Assembly: GCA_025618425.1 (NCBI GenBank)
Contig: CM046837.1
Span: 24,942,393-25,006,392 of the forward strand
Direction of reading: 5' to 3'
DNA length: 64,000 bases
DNA from: Heliocidaris tuberculata
Lineage: Eukaryota > Echinodermata > Echinoidea > Camarodonta > Echinometridae
Part shown: piece by piece, positions 11,701 to 26,402 of the stretch
How positions within the stretch are numbered: position 1 is the stretch's first letter
Layout: each line of letters begins with the position of its first letter
The notes under the pieces: generated by a model
The model's database searches: none
The model's input: the letters and a program-made list of their open reading frames with translations, nothing else
Told to the model about the DNA's origin: nothing
Made by a program: the position numbers and the translations under genes

Positions 11701-14700
11701 AATTGGGGTAAATGATCTTGGGCACTATTCTATCTTCTTCTACTTTAACCCTTTCGCCACATTACTCCACATTTTGTGGTTTGGCTCAATAACTTTTGAT
11801 TCAGAGCTCTAAAAAATATTCCAGGTGCATGAATAGAAAGAGCAAAAATTTCTGCACACACTATGTCCATTTTGGTTGCCTGACCATATTGCTTTTGATG
11901 CCAGGAATTTTTTAAAAATGAGAATAAGCTTTAAAATCCTTAAATTGGCAACACATAGAGAGGTTCAAATTCATTGTTTTTTAATCAAAATTGGCATTTT
12001 TTTCAACTTTTCAACAAAATTAATAATTGTTTTCAAAGACATTACACCTTATTAGAACCATGGAGCACTAAAAGAAAAATATTATTGTTGCCAATTTGAA
12101 GAACAAAATGTGATCAATTTACCCCTTAAATAATTCCTATCCTGAAAAGGTTAACTGCACCAACCTGGAGACGTATATCTGTACAGCGACTTTTTATCGC
12201 CTCACAATAAATGAGAAAGTTGAATACTGGTAAAGGGGCAATATAATTTGTGAGCTTTCTCATTCTTGTTCATCCCCATGCAATTTAATGAATGACTAGC
12301 AGAGGTTTGCTCATATTTTTCAAAGATGTTTAGAAATATTTTACAACTTTGGACCAAATTTCTGATGCCATTAGATTGTGTAGTCCCATGTACTAATATC
12401 TGTGTACACTGTATGTTTCATTGTTTATGATTTTTCAATATGCTACAGGAAAATGAATCAAAAGGAGTTAACAGAAGATAGATATCATACAGGAAACGAC
12501 ACCCTTCTTTGAAGCAACGTGCAATGAGACAGAAAAAATAGCTCCCTCTACCTGAACTGGTTGAGCAGCGATAACTTTGGCGGCTTCTCGCATCTCATGT
12601 ATGTCTCCCTCATGGCTGATGGCATGGTCGGGGAAGACACGACCTCTGTCTCCAGGGCTAGCGAACTTTTGAAGGCTTTACGCATGTGAATGTCTTGGAG
12701 AGATACTGATGGAGAAAGCCCGATGGAGTGAAATGAAAAGGAAGAGATAAAAAATAAAACTTGAAAAAAATTTGAAATATAGAAAAGCTCAAGAACCAAA
12801 CAATTCTCGAATACCTTGCAGAAACCAGAAAATCTAGAGAAATGTACAATAATTGTACTTACATGTATGGCAAAAAATATAAACTGATAATATACATGTA
12901 TACTGGTATGCTACTATGCTATTAAGAGGCACCATACTATTTCATAAGGCCTTTATTGGATACTATTTGCAGATATTGTATAAGATACAAAAAAGGTTCT
13001 TTACAAAGAAAGAGGGGGAAAGATGATAACTTATGATTCATTTATGGATGTACAATATGTGAAAAAATAAGCAACATGTAGAAAGATATAAGAAATTCGA
13101 AACCACAGAGATAGGAAACAAAACCAAACAAAAAAATATATAGTGAATCGAAAATAATAAAATTCAGCAAAAGTGTACTGATTGATACAGATACTCATTT
13201 ATTAAATCATATTCTGAAATTGCTACATGTAAATGTACAGTTAGCTCTTAAAACCAACTATATAAAAAAAAATTAATGAATAATGTGCCAGAAAGCTAAA
13301 ATATAAATCATTTGAAGATAAGCAATATCCAATTATGTATATAGATGTACAGTATATGTACAATGAGACTAAGAACATAAATGTACTGTCTGATGCTAAA
13401 TCTACTACTAGATCTACATGTACTGCAATATAACTTAATAATTTAGCTAATTTATCAAAAAAATGCTACACAACATACATAAAACTCAAGAAAAAGAAAA
13501 AAATATATATATATATATGTAGAAATGGCTCTTTTCTGAGTAAATAATAAAAATGCATGTATGTTCAATAAACTTTCATAAGTGTTCACCAAAAAAAAAG
13601 AAGTAATTGGGAAGCAGAATTGGAAAAGATCCATTTCCCTGAAGGCAAGGCAGATGCAAGCAATGTGTGCATCATACTCAACACTCTACAAAAATAAAAA
13701 ATAAATAAATAAAACTTTTTTTAAAAATAGATGCCAAATACAGCTTTTCTGCAAATAAAAAGAATAAAATACATGTACGTGTACAATTTAAATGTAAACA
13801 CATTGCAGCAACATTGTCATCAAACTGCATATTTTACACAGAGCAGAAAGGTTGAGATAATCAATTGATGGATTTTGGTAAAATGTTTATCCATAGACCT
13901 ATTAAAAAGCTCCATGTTTTTCCAGAAAACATACATGTATATTTTGAAGTATAGGTTGTATACCCAAAACGTCGAGTTATAACTTATAAACACCCTTTTA
14001 AGAGAAGGTTGAGTTCTGGGAAAGGGGAAAATAATTTCTGAGCTTTCTCATTCCTTTTATGTCAGTTTGGAAGAACATCATACATGTACATGTAGGAGAA
14101 ATGTCCCCTGAAAAAGATTGCTCTTAAAATGCGCTCACATTCAAAAGATGACAAGAAACAGCTGAAATGTTCGGGCCGAACATGTGGGTGTAGTCCCATA
14201 TACGCATTTCTGTGTGCAGTGCATGGGACTTTTAGCAGTGACTGAGTCAAATTCTTCTTGTTTTGGTGATTATAAAACCTTACAGCATACACCAGTTCTT
14301 TTGTACTATATAATCAACCTTTCCCGATTGCTTCCAGACAGTTTCTTTCATAATGTAATCGCATGACCAGAACTCAATTTTATCTTTAAATGAGATACTC
14401 TGGAAAATGCAACGTTCATGATCTGTGTACCAAGAGACCATGAAAGGTGCCAAAGGGACATTAGGCAAATTGGCAACATGTATGTATCCCATCAAGCTAA
14501 TTACTTTCCCCACGGCAGGATAGCATCAGTTCCTTATGGTGTGCCTGAGTTTCTACGCCAAACTGATGCAGTAATGATGGACACATTTTTTAGACAAATG
14601 TGCTCCTGTACAGAAGTAGCATCAGTTCCTAATGCAGTATGGTGTGTACAGTGTTTTGTCTGCAGATGCAATTAATACAGTAAAGAGATCCATTTTCAGG

Positions 14701-17700
14701 ATGTCATCCCGTTTCTGGTTTTACAGCACTGAAAAAAAAAAAAAACACCCATTGTTCCCAGTTCTTGAAAGACCCTGGTTTTACTCATTCATCATTTTCC
14801 AAGTGGAAAATAAAAATTGTATGAACCATTTACATGCAAATATTTCACCCTTCATAAAAAATGGAAAGTTTCAAGCAGGAAGACCATTGTATGTGCTCAA
14901 AGAAGTTTCATTTTTTTGTTAATATATATTTCACTTCCCTTAGGCAAACAAAAGAAGTAAGTGGCTGCATATATGTGCATACATGTTTACATGTATATAT
15001 TTCTTTCTACATGTTTTATTATTCCTGCTCTCCATTATGTCTTGTATTTTGCTTCATGGCTCCCAGAAAAATGTTAGAGAGAGTTTTCAGAAAAAAAACA
15101 GAGGCTGATCATTCCAAATGGGAAGTAAAATACATGTAGGCTATGGTTTCTGTTAAAAAACAAAAAACGAAATTTGTGTTACAAAGAAACACAAAATATA
15201 ACATTGAATAGAAGAATATTAACAGTAACTATTTATGAGTGTACACAGTCATGTACATGTACACCAAAGACTCTGAAGAAAATTACATCATAGAGCTCTC
15301 TTCAGAGTCCATGTCATATCAAGGAAAGCTCATGATATACTGTATGGGGTCTAAATCCATTCTGTGAATTATTCAAAGTATGATGTCATTAACTTTCAGT
15401 ACATGGTACATGTTGCATGAATAATACAGCAGCATCTGCTTCTGCTACAATACATGTAGCCTTTCTTCCAAGCTCACCATCTTCACTTTTAAGAATAATC
15501 AAATGCAAAAATACACATAGATTGTGCAGTTTTCTTTATTGTCATTATTGTAAATGGGGTAAAACATACAACCCCTATCCCCCTCAAAAAAAGGAATAAA
15601 TAACGAACAATCATTAAAAAAAGAAATTATATACACTGTATGTACACAGCATTTTGGAATGACTCCACCTTTGAAATACATGTATGTATCGGCTATTCAG
15701 CAATACATGTAATTCAGTTTATTTCATGATAGAACTCACTTGAATTATCTGGTTTAATGGCTATTTGTGATCTAATTCCTGTGTACATTCAAAATACATT
15801 GTATAAGTTGTATGTAGGTCACAGGTGTATAGCTTTATTCTATTCAAATATCAAAACAACTGCACACGTGTATAGGCCTTCATAATAGGAATTGTAATTC
15901 TCAGGATAGGCAATATGGTGCGCCACCTATCGAGTGCAACAGATGGCGAAATACGCAATGCCTCACGGGGAGTATATTTTCTTGCGATATTTGGACAATT
16001 TTCGTTGAATGCTCCCTCAGCTTTTGCCGTGGTTTACGTATACATGTATCTGTGAAGTATCAGAATGCTATTCCCACACTTCTGAAAATTAAAGAATATA
16101 CCCGTGGATGAAAGACATACACAGTACAGCACCTGGTTGAAATTGCCCCATCTGTGGCATCCGTTATGTGGCACACCACCGTATTGCAAATGCTGAGAAT
16201 TGAAAATTGCTTTAATCCTGGCATTCATGTGTAGTGTACATGTACCAAAGAGGGCGATGTCAGGGATACTGTGAGACTGTATAAAGGGGGTATCCCTGGT
16301 TAAACTTTCATCTCCTGCCCTTACATCTAGCATGAATAATATGTAGGTCAGGAAGATTTCGTCACACATCATGACCATGTACCAGGTACAGGGAGATTAC
16401 AACTCATGTACAGTTTTGGTAGCAAAAAGGAAACAGGAAAAAAATGTGTTCATTATAGTCTCATGTTGTTCTCCTTGTGTAAAAAAAAACATATATGTAC
16501 ATGTAAAAAAAAGTACAGGTACGAGATCATTTGGTATTCCATACATGATTTCTGGTGAATTTTTATGTAAATATCTGTGAGGAACGCTAGATAACAGCTA
16601 CATGTATACACTGCCAGGGTTATGCTAGGACCCTTCCACCCCAACAGCAGCCCACAATCTCATTGCTTCACATGGACATGTAGCTTGTGCGTAGCATACA
16701 CAGTCCCCTATAGGTTTTACAAGTGTGTACATGTTGTAGTGCAACATGCCGTTGTAGTGCAACATGCCGTTGTAGGAGTTTAGATCCCTGTCCTAGGTCC
16801 CGTCTTATAAAGAGTTGTGATCAGAGTCGGAAATACATGGGGGCGACGGGTGATTTCGCCCTCGTCGGCCCCCATATCGCCCCAATAAATGCTGGAAAAC
16901 CTGTATTTGGGGGCGACCGTTTTCATATGAGTCGCCCCCATCAATGATTCGAAAGAAAATCACTATTATGCTCAAAAAGCAGCTAAATTCCACCTTTTAT
17001 CTCGTTGGTGACTCGGAGCTTAGCACATCGCGAATGTGTAGCATCGTGAGCGCTAGACCAAATAACAATCGCATATCGACAGGGAAACTGAAGATAGACA
17101 GTAACTACCCTCATTCTATATCAGGGTTGTATAAATTCATCGACAGCTTCATTTCACTTAGTCTTTGCGCGACACCTTTTGTGAAAATTTCCTTTCCGAA
17201 ACGCAATATCACTGTTACAATGATAGGTCTAAAATTACCATTATCCGTGTAATGCGACTATCACTAGATCTACGACCGGATATTATGCACTACACAGAGA
17301 AATTGTCCCTTACCACATTAAGTCCGTAGTCACCTCAAAAAATCAATCTGTAAAGCCAAAGCCTGCCTAAAAAATACAGAATTAGTGCCATTTTTTCAAA
17401 GCACGCGGCGCTTAAGTCGGGTTGTGAGAAACAGAGTCAACGAAAACGCTCTACAAATCAAGAAATCGGTGTATTTATGACGGGGCTTTTTACTTATCGC
17501 GCACGAGAGCAATGCTCAGGCGATGCTCATCGAATGAGATGGTATCCGCGAAAAACAAATTAGAAAAGAAAAATCGCCTGGAACTGTGCGCATTCACAGT
17601 GTATATGTACGTACGTACGTCCAAGCGGATTTAGAAGTATTATGTGCGAGAGAAAAAAAACACACACCAAGCCCGCCTTTTCGCGTAAAATAAACATCTC

Positions 17701-20700
17701 CGCGGGAAATACGCCTAATGACAGCAAATTCGGGTGAAATTGACGTATTGTTGAATTGACCTATTGTTGATTTATTCCTTCAAATTTTGAAGGAAAAAAA
17801 AAAAATCGGATGGGGGGGGTGAAGTTAAGATTTTAAAAATCTATAGAAGGTCTATTTTAAAATTAAATTGGGCAGTATGACGTAAAGTAAACCTGTGCAT
17901 GAGGTACGATTAGTACCAATGTAATAAAAAAAAAAAAAATTGATAACCAATCTGCACTTTCCATTAAAATAGTAGCCCCAATAACATAAGAAATAGCCCC
18001 ATAAAATTCATAAGTACCCCAAGGCAAAAAAAAAAGTAGCCCCTAAAAAAAAAAAATTATTTCCTAGGCTGGGCTGGTTGTGATTGATTGCAAATAATTT
18101 GCAATTGATATCAATTGCGACTCTTTACTTAACCCTTTCAGGACAATTGACCACATTATGTGGTTTGGCTCAATAACTTTGTATTCAGAGCCCTAAAAAA
18201 TATACCAGATGCATGAGTAGAAAGAGCAAAAATTTCTGCACACACTGTGTCCATTTTTGTTGCTTGACCAAATTGCGTTTGATGCCAGGAATTTTAAAAA
18301 CAAGAATAAGCTTTAAAATCCTTAAATTGGCAACACATTGAGAGGTTCAAAATCATTGTTATTTGTCAAAATTGGCAACTTTTTCAACTTTTCGATAATG
18401 GTTTTAAGAATGTATGTTGTTTTCAAAGGCATTACATTTTATTAAAACCATGTAGCACTACGAGAAAAATATTATTGTTGCCAATTTGAAGAACAAAATG
18501 TGATCAATTTTGCCCTTAAATAATTCCTGTCCTGAAAGGGTTAAGAGATAGGAGATTGGAAATATGCGATTGATTGGAGGACTTGCGACTGATTCGAATC
18601 CATCGCAAGTTCACAACTCTTTATAAGACAGGGCCCTAGTATCTCAATTATTTTTACCTCTCACTTGTTCAGTATTTTATAAGAGAAAGATGAGTTCTGG
18701 GAAAGACAACAAATAATTTGTGAGCTTTCTTATTCCATTTATGTCAGTGGGGAAGAACATCATAGTAAAAATGTCGCCTGAAAGGGATTACTTTTTAAAT
18801 GCCTTCATATTCGAAATTTAATGAGAAATAGGTAAGTGTTCAGGCCGAAAATGTGCAGTCCCATATACCCATTTCTGTGTGCAGTGTATGTGCTTTTCAG
18901 CAAGACTGTGTCAATTTCTTATCATTTTGATGAGTCCAAAACATAGTATACACTAATTCTTACGTAGACATGATCAACCTTTCCCGGTTGCTTTGAGACA
19001 GTTTCTTTCATAAAGTAATCGCATGACCAGAACTCAACTTTATCTTTAAGAAGAAAAAATAAACTTCACAGCACCTTGGTTATGCTCTCTCTTGCTATTC
19101 ATCATCTAAAATCAAAGAATCAGAAGAGAAGTTTTTGAGAGCTTACCAAAACTGTACATTACCTTTAACCCTTTCGAGACAATTGACCACATTTTGTGGT
19201 TTGGCTCAATAACTTTTGATTCAGAGCTCTAAAAAATATACCAGATGTATGGGTAGAAAGAGCAAAAATTTCTACACACATTGTTTCCATTTTTGTTGCA
19301 TGACCATATTGCGTTTGATGCCAGGAATTGTAAAAAGGAGAATAAGCTTCAAAATCCTCAAATTGGCAACACATTGAGAGGTTCAAAATCACTGTTTTTT
19401 TATCAAAATTGGCAATTTTTTCAACTTTCGACTAAGTTTCTAATGATGTATATTGTTTTCAAAGACATTACATTTTGTTAGTACCATTTAGCACTAAATG
19501 AAAAATATTAATGTTGCCAATTTGAAGAACAAAATGTGATCAATTTACCCCTTAAATAATTCCTGTCTTGAAAGGGTTAAGGACTACTGGTACCTGAATT
19601 TTATCATTTTATCATTTCCTTTTCTCTTCTCCCTATCCCTCTTGCACGATCTCTCTCTTACTGCCTGACCAGAATTACGCACATCCTACATGTACACCTG
19701 TAGATACCAGTCTATTCTAACTCTGTTGCAAATGTATACTGGTCTGGTCTGGTCTGGCTCGTTAACTTCAAAAAATCCCTACCGGGTTCTGGACCTGTTC
19801 AGTAAATTGTTAAGGACCACAGATATATCTATTATCAAATTTTTGACACCAATGGCACCAGTGTTCTTTCCTTAGAGGCTAATTTGTAATACACAATAAA
19901 CTCTAGGCATGTATATACATACATGTATACACACATGTATATAGAAAAATAGCCTTTCCGAGTGATAAATATGCAAAAAAATGAGCTTTTTCACAACTCT
20001 TTTCTACCGGGCATCTGTTACCGAGTTGACACGATTTGAGGTTTAGTCTGGTTCGTACTTGGCTCAGCTCAGAGTTTTCAGTCTGGTGAGTTTGAGACCG
20101 GTTCTGGTTCCGAGCTACAGCACTAGTTTCTTCTAATGTAGACATACATTCAATATCATCCTCCAGCAAGGAAGGAAACTACTTGGCTTTTGTAAACCAC
20201 ATAAGTATTTGCTTTCACTTTTCACAATATGTATGACAAGAATGATATTTATTTTCCTGTTGCATGTGCCTCAGCAGTACATCACTTGCATTGACATGTA
20301 TATAGTATGTTACAAAACTTCATTGTGTTCCTTTCTTTGTATATTATTTAGATAATTTCTCAAATTGCACTTTCACTTGGTATATAAACAAGGAAAATGA
20401 AAATTGTGGCTTTCCCACAATGAAACAAAAGAAAATGTGGTAATGAAATTGATATCAAAATGTAAGTTTCCAAATTTTTTTAAAATAGAATATTATGAAA
20501 GGTGTATTCTTTTTATATGCAGTAAGTATATTCACTTTGTACGGGGGTGTTTTTAAGGCAGTCTAATGCCAGATTTGAGAGAGAATAAAACAGCCCCTAA
20601 CAATACAAAGAAAGTCCTTTAAAAAAATATAATTTTTGTTCATGGAAACTTCTTTTAGAAAAAAAAAAACAGCTCTCTCTTTAAAATTTTCTTGTAAAGC

Positions 20701-23700
20701 TTTCCTGAGCTAAATTGTCTACCTAACCACTCTCTTTGATTTTCTTTTTCCACCAGTTTTAGGTAAAACCCTACCCCCCCCCCCCCCAATGTTAACGCAT
20801 AATAAAATAATATATTGATGCACTCCCTCCATGGGAATGATGTGTTTACACAAGGATAATGATTGACAACTGCTCATTATATCATCACATCTCTCTCTCT
20901 CTTTCTCTCTCTGCTTCCTGGCACATGAATCATATCTAACGATGACAACCCATCCTAGTGCTGCAGTTCAAAGCATGTGGAAAATGAAATACGATATCAG
21001 AAATACCCTCATTTTTATTTCTCAAATCATAGGACGTGCTGAAATGAATACATGCTACTGCACTGTGCATGTGCCTCATACAATACACAATGCAAAGATG
21101 ACAACACTCACACATGCCTTTTTGATGTCAACATTATTCAGAAAATGTAACATTTGCAAATCATGTTTGTCCTAAATTATGAACTAATATTGTATAGAGC
21201 TGTACATGTATGTAGACCTCCATGAATCTCTCAGAGTAGGCCTACTGTACACTGAGATGTCATTTATCTCACCCACTCTGCCTGTTTTTAACAACCCTGG
21301 AATATGTATTGCAAATGTTTGTAGGCCTACGTACAATACATGTACATGTATACGTACGCCTACATGTATATTGTGTTTAGCATATATCTGTACTGAATAC
21401 ATTTCAAACTAGAATCCAAATAATCTTCTATAGTTTGTAAATCCTCTCCAAAACAGACGTATGCAGATTTCTTACAAAAACAGCACTTAGTCAAGTCATG
21501 AAATTCGTTTGGCACTATATACAGTTCATGTAGTTACATACATGTACATGTTTGACATCTACATTAGAAGTTAAAGCAGACATACATGTACATGTATAGG
21601 CTGTAAACAATGCTCTGTGTTTCGTTGTCTAGAGATATTTTGTAAGTATGTGTTTTTACCTCACTCATAAAAGACATCAGACTACATGGAATAGCAATCA
21701 ATTAAACAGATGTGGAAAATGTCAATTTTGTTGTGGATGCCAGATGGCTAGGAGATACCCAGTAACCTTGTAACCTAACCCATATCCATGCCTAACCCAA
21801 GGCTCTCCGGGACATGCACAAGTTCACAAACAACTCGTTCTATCGACATCAATACTAATTTGATCATGTCAATTCAATTCCAAATATCATTTCCATATTT
21901 TCCCCAAAAAAATGCTTTCGAGTTCTACTGTGTAAGAATGATGTAGTCATTCAGTCTGACTGCATTCATTTCCCCCTCTCCAATTCCATTATAGAGTCTT
22001 TGTTTGAGCTCTCAAATTGTGAGCATCATGTTTTTCTGTTCATGTACATACAGTATCAATGACAAAGACAGTTTTGTCCAAAAGTGGTATGAAAAGTAGT
22101 TTTGCATTGCTCATCAAACTCAGTATATGTAGTGACAGATTCAAGTACGAATCGAAATTCCACAGCAATGACAAGGCAAGATTATGTATCATAGGCCTAC
22201 ATTATTTTAAGTGAATGTACTGTACATGTACACTGTACAGTGTACATCTAAGCCTACATTATATGTACAATATAGCTTACATTTGTAATTAATATGTGTA
22301 ATGCAATACAAGCGTGTGCATGTACATTTACTTGAAGGATTTCACTGCAAAACGAGACGTTTCAGTATATCTGAGAAGCTTGTATCTGTATGCAGAGTGC
22401 AGACATGTACATGAACCTGGCCTACATGTACACATGTACTCCTCCTTCTTCCTTCATTCTTCCTCCTTCTTCCTCCCTCCTCCTTCCCTTCTTTTTTTTT
22501 TCTTCCTCTTCTTCTGGACATTCAAACTTTGTGTGTCAGCTTGCTGGGATCGTACTTCACATCACTTTTCTGGTATACAGTAGCTAAAAAATCAAAGTAG
22601 TACTTCATAGAGTAAATAGGGAGTTTTGACTCAACTTTTTGTGTGACAAACAACAGGACACAGATTAGGTGATTAGGTCACTCTTCTTTAGAGCCTGTTT
22701 TCTCTATTGTTTCAATTGGTCATTAGCCTTTCTGACACATTGACATTCTCATTGTAATTTACAAGGGTTTGCTTAGTCTGTACAATACAAGTTATATACA
22801 TGCAGGGTTCTCCACTAGCGGTTTTACCCGGGGGCTCCGCCCGGGTAAAATTTGAAAAACCAGTTTAGCGCCCGGACAAAATATCCCCGCCCGGACAAAA
22901 ACTTGACGCGCCCGGATATGAAAATTGACATATTTTCACGCACTGACAAGACAGCATCAAGACCGCGCGGCATTGCGCAATCAAGCATCGACTTAAAATA
23001 AAAATTTTACTCGCATGATCTTGTCGGAAACCCGCACGAACGCATTATCTCTTTGCATGAACCACGTCGAATTCTCATTGCGATCACGGCCACCTTCTCT
23101 GGATCGATCGCAACGAGTTCTGTCTGTGGGACTCGATTTTAAGGCGCGCGAGAGCGATCGCGCGGAATTCAGGTAGCGCGATTTATCGTAGTAGGTCCCA
23201 CATGTGTTAATTGGTGTTTGCAGAGCAATGAAAGTGAAGCGGTTTTCCGAGCTGAATCCTGTTTCTTTAGGTTAATATTGATTTTGAGTATTTTTATTTA
23301 CGGTATACAATGATACAAATTATTTATGTGGGGTTTATTTGCCTGAATTTCCCCTGTATTTAATGCAAAACATAAGTTCAAAACGAGCATCAAGTTCGTC
23401 ATAATACTGACTCACCGTAGTATAGCCCACATGTGTTAATTGGTGTTTGCAGAGCAATGAAAGTGTAGCGGTTTTCTGAGCTGAATCCTGATTTTTGAGG
23501 TTAATACTAATTTTGAGAAGTGTTATTCAAAGTGAACAATGATACAAATTATTTATGTGGGGTTTATTTGCTTGAATTTCCCCTATATTTAATGTAAAAC
23601 ATCGTTATTTTTACGTTAGTGTAAGGCATTGTGTGAGTGTGACTGTGATGATCAAGCTCCTGTGTTGTTGTTGATTAGTGTTTTATGGCAATCAGTCAAT

Positions 23701-26348
23701 TTTGACTATTATCACCAACTATATATATATATATTTTTTTTTTAAACAAAATTTAATCATTTGAATAATACAATTGACTTCTCTCTTCTTTTTTTTGTAT
23801 TTTTTAAAAAGTTATTATATTATATATATTTATATATATATATATATATATATTTTCTTTAAAGATAAAATAGTATCATGCCAGGTTACCGAGTCCTGTC
23901 GGTTCTAAATTGGCACCGTCCTGACAAACCTGCTCGTGTTTTGTACGAAGGTTTCTCGGAAACAAGTTTCCTATGTCTCTCGGGTGCAGACAGGGGGCTC
24001 CCTTTGGGATACCTCAATATCTTGAAACTCGAAAGGAAAAGAATAAACAAAATCAAGGAAATCAAAGAAGGTTCTTTTCCGAGAAAATTGGTTTCGCGCA
24101 ATCTCGCATTTCTATCAAAAGGAATTTAATAACAAACATTTATAGCAAGTGCACTGATCTTTACTTTTACATAATTTACTGAAAAAAAAAAACATAAGCA
24201 AACAAAATATGGGCTTTTAATGAACTTGGTGCTGTTAATCTTAATAAGATACTGATAGAAATAAAAACTACTCAACAAACCAAAATGTTTTCAAGACAAG
24301 CCTGAAACATGGAAAAGACTTATTTTCCATAATTATGATATGCCTGACTCTATCTTGAGGGTTTAATAGGGTAGAGAAACAAGTGTTGATGTACTTATGG
24401 TATATGATAACTGATTTATAATATATCGCTTTGAATGGCATAGCGTACAAATTTAGTCCTGATTATTTATTATTTTGTATGATAATGTAGATGTTTTTAA
24501 ACAAACTGCACTGTAGGCTATTCCTATTTTTTATTGCATTTATCTAAGTTGATTTAGGCATTTTTGTTCTGAGTGATATTCATCAAAACACCCCCCTCAA
24601 AAAACGAACAAGAACAACAACAAAGAAACGAAAACACATGCTCAAACCCACACTCATACACTCTGTTAAAAGCAATCACTGAGCCAACAGAGCCCTCTGA
24701 AAAAAAAAAAAAAAATAAGGGCCCTTTTTAAATCATTTTAATTTATTTTGATTTTATTTAAATATTCAAGTAATATTTTTTTTTACTCCTAAAAACATTT
24801 CCCTGGAATAAAAAAAAGCTTGGGGGGGGGGGGTTAAAGTTTGTCTCCTTTGGTTGTTGGTTGTAACTTAGTATGTGTATTTCCTCCATGAATTTTGCTA
24901 ATCGGACAAAAAGCTCCCCTTGTATGTCGAAGAAGAGCTTTTTGCAGTGCTCCCCTACCGCTCTCCTTAAAAGTTCTAGGAGAGCTTTTTATTGCTCCCC
25001 TCATAATTATAAAACTGAGTCCCTGTATAAAAAAATTAATGCACGTGCGTCGCCCACTCATTTGATGAATCAAAAATGTCGTCTCGATCCCTGTCGATAT
25101 TGAATTTCTTCTCAAAAGTTTGTGATGCTAACGAAGCAGAAGCTGCTGCGGCAGGCGATGAAGCCACTGAGGAATCTCGACGCAGTGCACTATAATACGT
25201 ATGCCGTCACGAAACCGCAAATTTGACGCCGTCGCGAAACCGCAAATTTGACTTCGGAGGCCGACGAACACAAGAGCCCCCGGACAAAATACAGACCAGT
25301 GGAGAACCCTGACATGTATCATTTTAAAGCTTAGAATCTAAGCTTCCAAACTGCGCTGAAATTAAGAAAATCCAAATTTCTGACTTATTGGTCGTTTGGT
25401 GTTGGAGGGTCACAAATGTCTTCAAAAGCGTACATACAAAAAAAAGAAAGAAGTGGTAATCGTGTAGATTACACGAACATGTAAATGTAAAGCTTTAGTG
25501 AATGTTGATTTGATTTTGTAGTATAGTCAACATATCTAGCTCTGCTGAGAGGAAATTTGATCAAACCTCACTGTCACTGCTAATAGATTAATGGAAGTCA
25601 TTAGCCCACCTCAAGACTCATTAAATCATCAAATGAGTCATATAATCTGACATGTTATTTACAAGAACCTAAACCAGCTCAATGCACATTGTTGTACGCA
25701 TGCAGTGGTGGTGATCAGGACTGGTATTTAGGCGGCCTCACAGTGTCAAATGACAAGGACTTCACCTGTCAGCCAAATGCCGACATTGACCTTGAAATGT
25801 CTTTCTTATCTTCTCCTTTATGCTTCCATTTTCACTTTGTTCCATGCGGACCACTAAGTACCTTGCTTTTGATTCAATGTTATGTTCATGTACCATCATA
25901 AAAATTTATTTAATGATACAAATTTTGGCATGATCTTTAATACAAAGAATTGTTCTTTTTGGAACAACCATTATTTTCATTTCCCTGATATTTGAGAAAT
26001 CTATACCCTGTGGAAAAACTGTAGAAACTGTTCAACCCATTGATATACACTGTACAGTCATGTCTGCAATGTACTGTACATGTCAGCCAGACTGCACAAA
26101 CAATAATCTTACTTCACAACCACTGAATTTAGAGTTTCCAAATGCAAATAACCTAGTAATTTGAAAGAGGAAATCAGATTTACACATGTGACCCACTTGT
26201 GAACTTTTTGTTTATTTGCTAGGCAACCCTTGGTCTAGCTTCTAGACATTATGAATAACTGACTACCCAAATCAGCTACATGTACATGTACATGTACATG
26301 TATTTTGTAACATACCTAGCCACCACATCCAAGATTTTAGTATGTATG

Positions 26349-26402
<54 letters not shown>

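Larger units (their letters stand above)
16796..18635. mobile_element. Outer element of a three-level transposon nest
   Basis: Inverted ends GTCTTATAAAGAGTTGTGA at the left (preceded by GGTCCC) and, as reverse complement, at the right (GGGCCCT before it), with CTA on both outer sides as a possible 3-bp duplication. It is interrupted by a hAT-like element (16822-18076) and a piggyBac-like MITE (18129-18544). The remaining core of about 170 bp is made of ATTGCAA/TTGCGA-type repeats and folds back on itself. Confidence 0.7.
22803..25311. mobile_element. hAT-like element, CAGGGTTCTCCACT ends, 5-bp duplication
   Basis: CAGGGTTCTCCACT at the left and AGTGGAGAACCCTG at the right are perfect 14-bp inverted ends; a CCGGGGGCTC stretch follows in both. 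ACATG directly flanks each side. 2509 bp with a CpG-rich left part, an internal 230-bp direct duplication and no full transposase. Class by termini and a possible transposase start at 25076. Confidence 0.8.

Noticed and set aside
18570..18620. GATTCGAATCC B-box-like sequence
   Set aside because: It lies in a simple hairpin inside a transposon without the rest of a tRNA.
23878..24129. Open frames on both strands ([18 protein letters not shown]...)
   Set aside because: No recognisable motif, no splice context, and inside a hAT-like element.
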